Source: Hypomyces perniciosus
Lineage: Eukaryota; Ascomycota; Sordariomycetes; Hypocreales; Hypocreaceae
NCBI GenBank assembly: GCA_008477525.1
Contig: SPDT01000003.1
Coordinates: 2,604,001-2,668,000 of the forward strand
Direction: 5' to 3'
Length of the DNA: 64,000 nucleotides
Part shown: piece by piece, positions 23,202-34,098 of the stretch
Layout of the letters: every line of letters begins with the position of its first letter
Position numbering within the stretch: the first letter of the stretch is position 1
The notes under the pieces: model-generated
Seen by the model: only the letters and a program-made list of their open reading frames with translations
Database searches by the model: none
Told to the model about the DNA's origin: nothing
Translations under genes and position numbers: made by a program

Positions 23202-25200
23202 TATGGACATCAGATTTGTGTCTTCGCTGCTTTGGTATAGAAGATCCAGGTGGCCAGTCACCGTTACCCCAGTCATCTTCAGAAAAAGCTCTCTCCGACG
23301 TAAGATCATTACTATTGACCTCGCGCGCGAGATGGAAGGTCGTATTCTACTCAGGAAAACACAATAATACAATCTTTCTACATCTACAGGTACCCCACCT
23401 TTTGGGTGCCTACTCACACAAAATCCATCACTCTCTTGACTTGCTATCAAGAAAAACACCTTCGAAATCCCTTTCTTGCCCATCTCGGGCCCCTTGAGCA
23501 AGATGGCAGATGCCTCTAAACCCTTGGACGCCTAAACCAACTAAAACACTACTGCCATCGGGCCGGCAACGACTCATCCGCCAAAGGGACATCAACCCGA
23601 CCCTCTCAGGCATCACGCACCCATTTGTAATGCCTCTCACGCCCATGAAGCGTCCGACCAGTGAAGTGCGCTTTAACAAGCCCCTAGGGTCGACTTTAGC
23701 ACTGAAACTACCAAAGCCGGCTCCCAGGGAAAAGCCAGCCAACTTAAACCACACGATGTTTCCCTTAATAAACGTCTCGCAGAGCAATGCGTAGAAGAGG
23801 AGTCAATCCGAAACGCCCGCAGAGACGTACTGCTAGGCACCTTAGAGGCACTGGACGACTATTTTGCCTCGCTCGAAGGTAAACACCACAAAGCCGCCGC
23901 TCTACAGATCGCAAGAGCTCTCCAGAAATCTCTAATTACCTTCACGGCCGCCCAATACTACACCTTGGAGGGTATCACAACCCCTGAGGATTCAGGCACC
24001 GATGACGACGGCGTCCAACGGCCCCGCGCCACGAAGAAGCAAGTTCCTAATACAACCCCCCAACCCCAAGAACCCGACACAGAATAATAAGAAGGAAAAT
24101 GACAAAATTACGGAAATCGATGACCGAATCTTCCTCCGGGTCCCCCCAGACCATTGCTGGAGGAAAATTACGGCAATTGGGGCCAAAAACATCACCAAAC
24201 TCTGCAAAATGCGCTACGACGACATCACATATATAAAAGAGGTACGTTCAGGCTGCGCAATAAGAACAAGAGATCAGAACACAAGAACACAACTACTTTT
24301 CTTTAAGGCAGAGCTCGCAAAAGAGGGAATGAAACTGGAAGAAGCAGAGACCTGGCAGACTTTTATAGCACAAGGAGTCCTACGCTACTACACCGACACT
24401 GAAGGAACCCACCCTATAGACCCCCCTACCATGTGTAAGCCATCCCAATATGGAGAAACAATTAATACTCAGAACTGGATTGTCTCCTTCAAAGGCGAAG
24501 CTGTGGCAGGTTTCAAACTCTTCGGCTACTCGCGCCCAGCAAAGAAACTCACATCAAAAGCACAAGTCACTCAATGCGACAAATGCTTGGGCTTCCATGA
24601 CCCAAGAGCATGCAACCGCACGGAACGCTGCGAGAACTGCGGCAAACCAGCAGATAGAGACTGCAACAGCCCGGTGCAATGTGCCAACTGCAATGGATCA
24701 CACATATCCACGGCGCTCAACTGCCCGGCCCGCCTGAAGCGCAAAGACAGCAAGGTCGAACGCCGTACCAGGACGCAACTCCAGGCCATCCGGAAACTGG
24801 GGACAGCAGAGTTCTTAAAAACCAACACTGGCACGCCCATAAGAATATAACCAGGGGTCCGACCAATGAAGGCACTCCAATCCCCTCGGCATTAGCCAGG
24901 AGTTCCTTTACCCCCCGACCTCGAGGATCTGTTGGCCAACAGGTCCTACCCCCAGCCCGTGCCCTGCCAGAGCATTTGCACTTCAACAGAATCCCCGTCT
25001 GCGTCCCCTCGGACGCTCTGTCTCCAACAGAGTCGACCTCTGAGGTCTCCGGGGAAGATAGACATGGACGCTGAATGAATAACACGCCCCGACGATCAAA
25101 CCGCCGAAAATACGGCCTGAAGATCATACAGGCGAATGCGAGAAGGATATAGCCTTACCATGGCACTGCCCTCTCCCTTGCCTGGGAAGGCCGGTTTCGC
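23202..25200 (+). mobile_element. Tad1-like LINE, 5' portion: 5' UTR, decayed ORF1 and the first codons of ORF2
   Basis: ORF1 (gag-like) starts at ATG 23503 (MADASKPLDA). It is interrupted by TAA, TAA, TGA and TAA codons before about 23700, then reads RNARRDVLLGTLEALDDYF. The next frame (24002-24850) carries the conserved ORF1 core (RIFLRVPPDHCWRKI) and three zinc knuckles: CDKCLGFHDPRAC, CENCGKPADRDC and CANCNGSHISTALNC. A third switch leads to the end at TGA 25072-25074. ORF2 begins at ATG 25075 with LKIIQANARRI, the usual endonuclease start, but hits TAG at once and the element is cut off near 25200. Frame changes occur at a C6 run (24055-24060) and near 24840. It is dead: no reverse transcriptase is present. 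Confidence 0.88.
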
Positions 25201-25330
25201 TAGACGTTACTCGAATGGCTGGATATCACCCAGATTGCTAAAAATAGCTCGAATTGACAGATACACAACGTTAAAAGTAAAAATATAACTAGAAAAAAGG
25301 CATCAAATCTCAAGGTCTAGGTGGTCTTTC

Positions 25331-26623
25331 CTATGTACGCACCGAGCCTCCCAATCGAATCCTCACAAATTTGTCCAATTCGGTAGACCCATCCTCCAGT
25401 ATGCTCGTCCCATACATATCGTCCATATCATGAAGGAGTTTCTCAATATAATCCCCTGCACCAGAAAGGTGTAGGATATGAGCAATGGCGCTGTGGAGCG
25501 CGAGAAGTCGAGGCGAAGGCGGGTCGATTGTCCTGTTTTCCGATAGGTACAGTGTCCGAGTAATGGGGAGAGTCGGATCTCCAATGAAACCTTGCTCAAG
25601 GAACGATTTGATTCGGTATGTATGTGGCTGGTCCAAGACAGGTTCGAAGAATATCTCAAATTCTCCAAAGAGAAAATGCAAATGCTGGGTAAGGCTGATG
25701 GCATTGCATGGCTGGTCGATACTTGGGCCTTCAAGAAGATGAACGACACCGCAATCAAACATATTGAGGATTGCAAGCGTCGCCGCTTTGACATCATTCT
25801 AGGCATGTCAGCCATAGATAATCTCATGGGTGTTAAAGAAGCTGGACATACCACCTTGGATCCTTCCTCGGCTTTCATCAAAGCATGGGGCATAATATGA
25901 GCAACTTCTAGCCGCGCGAACAGATCTGTGCTCGCGACAAGTACATTTCCATCGTCGTCTTGAGCGCCATTGCGATTTCCTCTCAGGCGGGTTCTCGCTT
26001 CGTTGAGATCGAATTTCCGAGATATCACGCATCGGTGACGGTCGCGGATAAGGCAATCTCCCCGCAGAGATGACAGTCGATCAGGCGTTCCAACAAGGCC
26101 GGGCGGTACTCCTCCTTGCGCTGCCATGATTGCTGAATGGTACGCTGGTGTGGGCTGTGGGGTCTTTGTGCCGGAAGCCTTCACTATAGAGAGATTATTA
26201 GTAGGCATGACTTGAGAGAGTGCAATCGATATTGGGCTTACGAGGCAGGAAGAAGTTGTTGAACAGATACTCTGCAAAGCCAATGAATGGTGAGGAGAGG
26301 TCGTCGAAGTTCAAGCCTTCCTCGCCATCCATAGAGAGGGCCATCGCCTGAAAGAAAGCCCTAAGGAAGTTGACTTGGGATTCCTCAGAGCGTGCATATT
26401 CGTAGGTGTACCGAATGAGTCGCGGGCGGTTGTACGAATGATCGTCGCTCTTGTGAAGCTCCTCAAAGTGCTCGACGATGAGATAGAACCTGCGCGTCGC
26501 CTGAGCACGCAACTCTGGCGTCAAAGGCGGCTCACGAGAGAAATCCATGATGCCCTCTAGGGATGACTGATGACGGTGGAGAGGAGCTGAGGGAACATCT
26601 TGACCGTGGTCGAAAGCGTCCAT
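25331..26623 (-). CDS. HNH_2-type nuclease-domain protein, intact, three exons
   Basis: Start ATG 26621-26623, exons 26623-26242, 26183-25852 and 25798-25331, 393 residues. Introns are 58 nt (donor GTAAGC, branch CTAAT, acceptor TATAG) and 53 nt (donor GTATGT, branch CTGAC, acceptor CCTAG). The N-terminal helical region (ELRAQATRRFYLIVEHFEEL) precedes the HNH module: RDRHRCVISRKFD, then the His box LEVAHIMPHALMK, then IDQPCNAISLTQHLHFLFGE, which fits the second half of the HNH_2 family. Predicted role: metal-dependent endonuclease. Fungal members are numerous and uncharacterised, and often lie in accessory regions. Splicing restores one clean frame across both junctions, so the gene looks functional, unlike its LINE and methyltransferase neighbours. 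Confidence 0.87.
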
Positions 26624-26659
26624 GGTGGGGCAGAAAGAATGGTGTGTAAAAGTCAATGC

Positions 26660-27983
26660 GGTGGTGAATCTGGGTGAGATCTAAGAATAAAGATAAGAAT
26701 GGATGGTGAACCAATAGTGGAAGGGAATGGCGGAGAAATGATATTTAAATCTAGCGCAATACTTTAAGAAATCCTAGGGTGTTTAAGGATATCACATATC
26801 ACATGTACTGCCACTATCACCAGCGTGAGTATAGCCTGCGTGTTGACTGCGTGCCGTTCACAAGATCGAGAAGTGAATACCACAGCACCCCATCTTCCAC
26901 AGTGAGTTCAAGAAACTGCAATAACTCACATGTAATAATTTATTATACATTAACAAGGAAAATATATAATATAATAAGAATATACAAAGGGCTTCTTTAC
27001 AGTAGAGTGCGAAACGAGTGTCCGCAATTTACATATTAAGAAACTCTCTGAGCATGGACCAGGCTGCTGCCTGCTGTAGCTAGCACTACATAATAACGCA
27101 TATCAGGTTATTCGTTAACATTAACCTAACAACGGCCATTTATGGCTTTTAATGTTCTATATTAAGATTTTGATCTTTCTCATTCTTAAAAGTCAGAAAC
27201 AGTAACTTAATAATACAGCAATTATGAATCTAAAGTTTTTTCTACTAATAAAGGGATTAGAGCGGCTTTCCGCTGTTTCTTGCCGTTCCCCTCTATATAG
27301 CAACAGCGAAATGGGTATTATGTAATATTAGGTAAAGGTTAAGAAAGTACGGTTAGACTGCGCTCACAGAAGTTTTGGCTACGGAGCTAAGGGGTATAGT
27401 CTGTGCCCAGAAACTTTCCATATTGACAAATCGCGGACACTCATTTCGCACTCTACTGTAATAGCTAAAAATATATAAATACATTTATTATTATTTATTT
27501 GTTTATAAATTGCTTTATTAAATAGGAAATGAACTTTCGTCTCGAAGCCCACGTGAAATATCATGTGACAAAGACAAGCCAGCTGCTACTAGTCCTAGAA
27601 TAATGCGACACATTGTTAGTTCGTAGACATGCCTTATGCAACAGAGAAAAGCTTCTTCACGAAAGGAGGACGACAGGAACACATCAGTCAATTCAGCATC
27701 ATCATAATAGATTGACCCCTGCAATCACCACTCCCGTGCATCCAACACACATCAGCACAATGTTAGTAGCACCAGGCAACACATTTCTCCGTGCCGATTT
27801 CCATGTTGATTTTGATATGTCACTTTTCTGTCACACAGAACCCATAATAGCACTTATCTCAACGAATATTTTGCGGCACTGCATGGGGCTGCCAAGCATT
27901 GGAAACGGACGTGTGTGAGTCCCCGACCGTATCGTCTACCCTTACGACCACAGCGGACCGAATTATTGGGCGACTATCACGCG
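26660..27983. other. AT-rich gene-free tract with an LTR relic
   Basis: AT-rich, TpA-dense sequence between the HNH and methyltransferase genes, strongest at 26930-27560. A diverged family-A LTR end lies at about 27655-27750 (CACTCCCGTGCATCCAACA). No supported ORF. Confidence 0.5.
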
Positions 27984-29250
27984 ATGACTTCACCCCCCAT
28001 TGACCATGTCAGCGCCAGCACCAGGAGTGACGACGAGGCCATATCAGATCCGCACACAAGCTGTCCAGACGACGTCACTAACGATCCGTTTACTGACGGT
28101 TCAACAAGCATCACCTCGAGTGTCTATGCATGCACATACGAGCGTGGCCGCCGTTATCATTGTTTCAAAGATGGACGCTACCCCATCCCCAACGATGATC
28201 AGGAGTAAGACAGGGAAGACATGAAACATACTATGCTAATGGAGCTAATGGACGGGACCCTTTTTTGCTCACCCATCGGCAACAACCCGCAGTTGATTCT
28301 TGATATTGGCACTGGGACTGGTGAGCCTTGAACCCGCAATCAATGCGTTTGCGATGTGCGATGTGCGATGTGCGATGTGCGATGTCTTACTGATGGGCAT
28401 CTCTAGGTATCTGGGCGATTGAAGGTTGGCGCACATACCAGTAAACAAGTTCTTATGAATAACGTTTTGACCTCACCTACTCAGTAGGTGAGCAAAACCC
28501 CAGCGCTCGCGTCTGCGGTATCGACATGACGCCAATCCAACCAGAATGGGTTCCCTCAAATGTCGAATTCCTTGTCGATGACTGTGAGATGGATTGGTTG
28601 ACACGAAATGTCGACCTTGCTCACTTCCGGTTCATGGTGATGATTCTCAAAGATGTCCCTAAAGTTTTCGGGCATGCCTACAAGTACGACCAGCTAAGAT
28701 TATTTCTTTGATTCTTCTTTTTACCCTCTTCGTTGTCTTATTCTCTAGATGCTTGGCTCCGGTTGCTCTCTTCTGATCATGATCTTCTTTATGCCTTAGG
28801 AGCCTGCGCCCCGGAGGATGGATTGAGCTGCAAGAACTACATGGTCGACCCCTCTGCGATGATGACACGATGGGTGATGATGATCCGGTCAAGAGATTGT
28901 ACAACTTGGCTGGCGAAGCTTACCAGAAGTTCAAGATGTGCACCACGCTGCCAGCGAAGCTTGAGCCTCTGCTCCTCGAAGCTGGGTTTACAAATATCCA
29001 TTGCAAAATTTTTAAGGTTCCCATTGGCGCCTGGGCCAAGGATAAAACCTTGAGGCAGGTTGGGCTTTACCAGAAGACAGCTATTCTTGAATTCATATCT
29101 ACTTTGGCTGGGCCATTCCAGGATCTGGGCATGTCGCAGCCAGAGATTGAAGTCACGTTGGCATTGGCTCGAAAGGGACTCGAGAATACCGATGTTCATC
29201 GGTATTTCAACTACTATTACTGGTACGCGCAAAAACCGGGATCGGATTGA
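27984..29250 (+). pseudogene. LaeA-like SAM-dependent methyltransferase with one TAA
   Basis: Class I methyltransferase of the fungal LaeA-like group (regulators or tailoring enzymes; substrate unknown). Exons 27984-28320, 28407-28424, 28485-28683 and 28800-29250. The introns are 86, 60 and 116 nt, all splice in frame. The SAM motif reads LILDIGTGTGIWAIEVGEQ and spans the first two junctions. Then come ARVCGIDMTPIQPEWVPSNV, VDDCEMDW, SLRPGGWIELQELHG and the C-terminal fold LEPLLLEAGFTNIHC. The single defect is TAA at 28206-28208, in NDDQE-stop-DREDM, where homologues have Gln (CAA). It is one C-to-T change away from an open frame. Intron 1 contains five GCGATGT units. A translated start further downstream would lose the region before the SAM site. 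Confidence 0.85.
28347..28385 (+). repeat. Intronic GCGATGT tandem repeat
   Basis: About five head-to-tail GCGATGT units in intron 1 of the methyltransferase gene. They do not alter the splice sites. Confidence 0.85.
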
Positions 29251-29306
29251 GCTGAGGCTCAGAGGTCCGGGGAATCTTACCCGACCCTGCATGCTCCCGG
29301 TAGAGA

Positions 29307-29534
29307 TGTCGGATAACGTCGGTCTAGTTGTTGGAATAAGCAAGCATTTTGTATGCAAGGGAACCTGTGATATGACGTGAGGTGAAACAGGCCGCACGGC
29401 GTTCTTTTTCTATGATAAAATGGCTGGAAGAGAATCCAATGAAGGAGACGGGGAAGACAGAGGACATGGAGCAATTGAGTGGAATTCTGGCGCCCCTTCT
29501 TCGTGATGTGACTACATAACTGGGTTTTCCAACA
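29307..29534 (+). mobile_element. Solo LTR, family B
   Basis: Begins TGTCGGATAACGTCGG and ends TTTTCCAACA, closely similar to 56163-56398 and, inverted, 57135-57365. The flanks (AGAGA and GCTGC) are not a duplication. Its right edge abuts a LINE 3' fragment, so recombination may have removed one flank. Confidence 0.82.
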
Positions 29535-29985
29535 GCTGCGCCATCAGATCAGTGCGAATGCGGAGAAGCGAGAGAAACGGTTGACCACTTCCTCTTCTGA
29601 TGCAGAAAGTGGACAACACAACGAACAGAGATGATGCACTGCACAGAAACACAAAGAGGCAACATCTCCTTCTACTGGGGAGGAAAGTCGCCGGCAGATG
29701 GCGACAAATGGACGCCAAACCTAGAAGCAGTGCGAGCCGCAATACGGTTTGCAATAGCCACTGGCCGACTAGATACTAATTAATTAGCGGCGGGAATGAA
29801 CCGCACACCTCACCCTAACCCACCCTACAACCGACTCAACACACACTCACCACCTCGTGGGACGAACAGCAGGCAACGCTTTAGCCGCCGAAGATAGGAC
29901 GCTGAACACTTGTAGAATCGCCTCCAAGCTGGCTTGCTAATAAATATTACCAAACCACGGGAACACGTAGAAAAACACAAGACTT
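29535..29985 (+). mobile_element. LINE (Tad1-like) 3' fragment with 3' UTR
   Basis: Translation reads CECGEARETVDHFLF, stop, CRKWTTQRTEMMHC and KWTPNLEAVRAAIRFAIATG to a TAA near 29780. It matches the minus-strand copy at 17060-17390, with TGA at 29598-29600 where that copy has CGA. The 200 bases downstream (CACCACCTCGTG...) recur at 40680-40790. This 3' end abuts and truncates the kinase fragment that follows. Confidence 0.8.
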
Positions 29986-30322
29986 GCAAGACATGATAGA
30001 CAGAAGAAGGATACCGCATGGGACGCGGAGCTGGGACCTCTTTGGCCTTCTCCAACAGAAGCAGAGCGTGTCCTTCGTTTTCGAACACAGTCGGACCATA
30101 CTCCACCACGAATTTCTCATTGACGAGGACAGTTCATCGCGAGCTTGGGTCGTAGATGCTCGGAAATTCTGTGGTGGCTGCTTCAATCTCTGCCGTTGAG
30201 GGCAGAGCGCAGGGAAGAGTAGGTACGATCTCTGACAAATTCATTGTCTGCTGCCTCAAGGATAAAGGTAGGCAAATACTTGGAATTTCCGCAGAGAATC
30301 TGTTCAAAATAAAGAGGTTCAA
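29985..30322 (-). pseudogene. N-terminal fragment of an APH-like phosphotransferase
   Basis: From ATG 30242-30244 (in the frame open from 30322), the minus strand reads PTLPCALPSTAEIEAATTEF and then, across an in-frame TGA (30134-30136), VNEKFVVEYGPTVFENEGHA and LLLLEKAKEVPAPRPMRY. This is the N-lobe of fungal aminoglycoside-phosphotransferase-like kinases, with KFVVEYG before the ATP-binding segment and VPAPR at the hinge. The C-lobe with the catalytic Asp is missing because LINE-derived sequence begins at about 29985. The TGA again fits a CGA-to-TGA change. Confidence 0.65.
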
Positions 30323-31254
30323 GTGCGTGTTCTGGATTCATAAAAAACGTAAAGAAACAAAGGCACACTTCTAAAAGGCCAAGGACCAGGAACACCGAGC
30401 CTTCTCCGTCCAAGGCTAGGCAACCATACACTTTCAAAAAGCGACGAGAAGGGCTCCTCGGAAACAAGGGGGAAGGCCGGTACGAGGGCTTTCAGGGCAA
30501 TAAGGGAGCTTCCGAGCAAGCAGCATTCCATGCATGACCTCGGGTCGTTCTTCTGGGTGCTTTTCTGGATATGCATCACCTACGATCAAGGTAAAAGACA
30601 TTAGGCCAACTGAATCGGCCATCGGCCAACTTCGGGCATTGTTGCTGATTAAAGTACGGGCGCCTCAGAAATCATGAATGTTTATGCGAAATAGACTATA
30701 GTTCGAAGGCCCATCATTTATTTATGATGCGATTGATAAAAGAAATCCCTGCAAACCCATTCCTCATTCACAGAATAACCATTGTTTCGGCTGCCTCAAT
30801 GTAAAGTCGAAAAGCTAAAAAGCACATTTGTGAGCTACCTGCTTTAGTAGTATCATGATTCCCTGCTTACATACATGGTTGACGTTGAGTGCATTTGGGC
30901 TACTCTCATCTCGACGCAGATTCTGAGACTTAAACCTTGCCTGTGCCTTTGCAACTGGTACATATACCGCCGTCTTTTATGCCTTCGCCTTTGCAATCTT
31001 CGCATTCAGACATGGTCGTCTAGGTGGTTATCAGTTTGCAATACTGATAGAAATGGATGAGGAATATTGTCGCGCCCAACCTGTCAAATGCAGGGATTTC
31101 ACAAATTAAATAGGGCAAAAAGTTTTGGTCATGTGGAACGAAGAGGCCCCAGCCGGCGTTGTCCCACATCTATCGGAGGTTAAATCTAAGGCGCCACCCA
31201 TTCCACGCACCTCCAGTCACGTCGCCGATTACATCACCCGCCTTTTTTAAGGCA
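30323..31254. other. No gene recognised
   Basis: Short ORFs on the minus strand at 30319-30622 have no recognised domain but could belong to the 5' part of the broken kinase gene. The rest looks non-coding. Confidence 0.35.
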
Positions 31255-32453
31255 ATGAATGAGTACACACACCACCGTCAGTGTCAGACATGTTTTGTCC
31301 TCTTCCCTTCTAATGAAGAGTTGCTGGACCATGTTGAAGAATACCGAGTCAGTAGTCTCCTACCGCCAAGTGAGCTGCTTCTCGTAACAAGTCAAACAGA
31401 CCCGTGAGCGACTTCTTGTCGCTGAATTAGAGCGTTGCCGAATGCATATTGCTCGATCAAACAATACTACGGAAAACAGCGATGATAACTGTTCCAGCAA
31501 GGAGGACAAGCAAGGCCTTTCCGCTCAGCAATGCCCATTACTCTGCCCATTCTACGGATGCGGAAAGTCCTTCACGGTACGAAGCAACCTTCTGCGACAC
31601 TTTCAGCAACGTATGTCACCCATCTCATGTCCGGCTGAGGTGCTCAGTGTGTGCTCTAGATGTTCCATGTAATGACACATGTCCATCCTGCTTCGGTCCC
31701 TTCACGCAAGTGAGTCAACTGATAAGGCACACTTGCAAAGCCGATCGAAAGGATTCAGACGAGATCCGCGTGCAGCAATGGATTGCACATCACCAGAGAA
31801 GGGTTACGAGGGAGTTGGATCGATGGGAAACGCTTGGTAAGAGAAAGCGGCGACTAGAAGCTATGGATCCTGATTCGGAACGATTACGAAAAGTGGCCAA
31901 GGAGAATCCAACTGAAACTGCGTTCAATGCTATTTTGGATCAATATTTTCAGCTTAGCTCCCTTCAAGCAGCGGGTAGCGAAGCAAAAGGATTTACACAA
32001 AAACCTGATGCTACAGCCGAGACCGTGGCCATGGATCAAGGCAGCATAAATATTGTCGAGACTGGTACAGATGGTGGTCATGTATCTGCTGATGTGGATT
32101 TTAATCCGTCGTCAAGCCATCCATTTTCCCAGGCTGGCATAGTTATGGATGACGGCGAATGGGCATTTGCCAGCACGAGCGTCGACATGCCCGTAAGCAA
32201 TGATGCCCGACCATTGCCTTCAACTGATGGTGAGTGGGCATTTGCCGATCCAGACATCAACTTGTTTTTAGACAATGGTTCAGGCACCGACGTGTTTGCA
32301 AGCGATATCCAACCACTTGTTCACACAGTTCCGAACATGACTATGGCTGATGGGGAATGGGCATTTGCCGTCACGAGGGCGAGCATGGCTGCAATTACTA
32401 ACGAGTGGGCAAATACAACGCAGGTGCAGGCGAATGAGGGATTTTCAAGTTAG
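31255..32453 (+). CDS. C2H2 zinc-finger protein, three exons, intact
   Basis: Exons 31255-31347, 31400-31610 and 31660-32453, with 52- and 49-nt introns, 365 residues. The second intron (donor GTATGT) lies inside finger 2 and splicing completes it: CPFYGCGKSFTVRSNLLRHF and then QQHV, a C-x4-C-x12-H-x3-H finger. A partial finger precedes it (CQTCFVLFPSNEELLDHVEE) and another follows (CPSCFGPFTQVSQLIRHTC). Then come a basic segment LGKRKRRLEAM and an acidic tail with three copies of DGEWAFA. Predicted nuclear DNA-binding regulator with an acidic C-terminal region; targets unknown. All splice joins keep frame, so it is likely functional. Confidence 0.82.
32146..32370 (+). repeat. Three DGEWAFA motifs in the zinc-finger protein's tail
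   Basis: The heptapeptide DGEWAFA occurs near 32152, 32230 and 32350, preceded by D, T or A. The spacing is about 26 and 40 residues, with unrelated sequence between, which suggests a short functional motif rather than a simple tandem repeat. Confidence 0.8.
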
Positions 32454-32708
32454 TTCAATGATCTTGTTTTTAGGGAAGACTGCTTTTTTGGTTTTTATAA
32501 GTCTGAGACTGGCTTTGGCCGTATACGGCACGGCAGTGTGAGCATTGAACTTGGTAAGTTCGCTCCAAAATTGAAATGTAAGAAAGTGGAGCGTACGTTC
32601 TCTCAAGGGGGTGAAAAAAACACGGAACATATCCCACACAACCACATACATACATAAGCCAGTGTTCCGTGTTTTTTTTTGTCGCCCGCATGTCTGTGTA
32701 GTGATGAT

Positions 32709-32892
32709 TGTTAGATGCACGGTAGTGGCTATTGCAGCATAATGGGGTGATTGTATTGTTCATGCTTGGTTGATTGTCCTGTTCTTCTGATCAGGAAGCT
32801 TCCCTCCAGCCCCTTTTACTCATGTGGGTCATCTGTGTTATTTACACCCCGTTTCGGCATACGCCCCATATTGCATAAAGTAGTATCTAACA
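32709..32892 (+). mobile_element. Solo LTR, family A (left of a tandem pair)
   Basis: Begins TGTTAGATGCACGG, ends GTATCTAACA, and is about 90% identical by eye to the next copy. Its right flank AGAAT is shared with the neighbouring copy; its left flank does not match. Confidence 0.85.
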
Positions 32893-32897
32893 AGAAT

Positions 32898-33088
32898 TGT
32901 TAGATGCACGGGAGTGGCTATTGCAGCATAATGGGGTGATTGTGTTGTTCGTCATGCTTGGTTGACTGTCCTGTTCTCCTGATCAGCAAGCTCCTCCCCC
33001 TTCAGCCCCTTTTACTCATGTGGGTCATCAGTGTTATGTACACCCTGTTTCGGCATACGCCCCATATTGCATAAAGCAGTATCCAACA
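32898..33088 (+). mobile_element. Solo LTR, family A, target duplication AGAAT
   Basis: Begins TGTTAGATGCACGG and ends TATCCAACA. AGAAT lies directly on both sides (32893-32897 and 33089-33093). The tandem arrangement LTR-AGAAT-LTR-AGAAT is unusual for independent insertions. Confidence 0.88.
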
Positions 33089-33315
33089 AGAATCCAAATT
33101 ATGATTTTGCCTGGCTGGGAGGCTGAACAAATACGTGTACATGATTGGGCCGAAGGTTTTGGTGTCCCAACATGGCTGCATGGGTATTCACACAAATGTG
33201 ACGCGGGGGTTTCCGCCTGATTTACCCCTCCCTTTGGTACAAACTCATCCCCATGAGTCGCTAACTTTACACATCTGAAAAAACACTTTGTTCAACTATT
33301 CTCAGTCTACCTTGG

Positions 33316-34098
33316 ATGGCGTCGGAAAAATTCTCCTCTGAGGATGCTATTAATGCCCTCAAAGAAGATGGTTTCTACTGTATACAGGATCCCGTGATGG
33401 GTCTCCGTATCTCAGAGATGGAAGCTAATGGGTCTCAATTTTTGCCCTCCTCGACCGCTGGCCTGGAATTCTACCGCCTTAACGTATTTCAAGATGAGGT
33501 CAGTAACGCAGAATGAATTTTTGATATCATTCTAACGTAGTCAGCGTATCCTGTCCGTCCTCAAGTCTTCCTTTGAATGGTGTGCTCTAGGAGATTACCG
33601 GAGAATCAGCGAGGACCAAGGTCATATTTTCCAACTGAGGAAGGGTGGCGCAAAGGCTGATATCCTTATCGTTCAGCTATGGAGCGAGAAATCTCAGGCC
33701 ACGCATTACGTCGGTTCACATAAAATCCCGCCAGAGAAGTTGGGAAGTGTTCGTGCAGCAAATCGTATGTGGGAAGTTGCGCGTGCCAGGCTAGAACGGG
33801 AGGGTAGTGAAGGCAGAGTGACGCCCTTCCCAAATGGTGGATTGTGAGTCAGTCCCATTTTGTTTAGAGCTGTTCTAACGCTGCTTGTAGAATCATTATG
33901 GATGCTCGAGTTGCTTTCGAAACAAATAATGGATCACCGATTACATGCTCCTATGCCAATAGTCATCAGCTCAGGGTGTTTCGGAAGTTGACCCCTCCGA
34001 ATTCAGAGCGTTCCGCGCAACTAGTGACGAGCTTACAGAGTGACAAAGTCGGGGCGCACTTTGCCACCGACGCATTGCAAGAAAGGGAACGGCCCTAG
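33316..34098 (+). CDS. Hypothetical protein, three exons, intact
   Basis: Exons 33316-33498, 33545-33843 and 33891-34098; introns 46 nt (acceptor TCAG) and 47 nt (branch CTAAC); 229 residues. It reads MASEKFSSEDAINALKEDGF at the start. It continues with DYRRISEDQGHIFQLRKG, IVQLWSEKSQATHYVGSHKI and, across the second junction, PFPNGGLIIMDARVAFE. No signal peptide or membrane helix. I do not recognise the family. The even mix of short alpha and beta segments and clean splicing argue for a real, soluble, probably cytosolic protein. Confidence 0.72.

Noticed and set aside
28347..28385. CRISPR-like array (GCGATGT units)
   Set aside because: Units are directly adjacent with no spacers, inside a spliceosomal intron of a eukaryote.
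29535..29785. A functional Cys/His protein gene
   Set aside because: It is the 3' end of a LINE ORF2, 5'-truncated and carrying an in-frame TGA.
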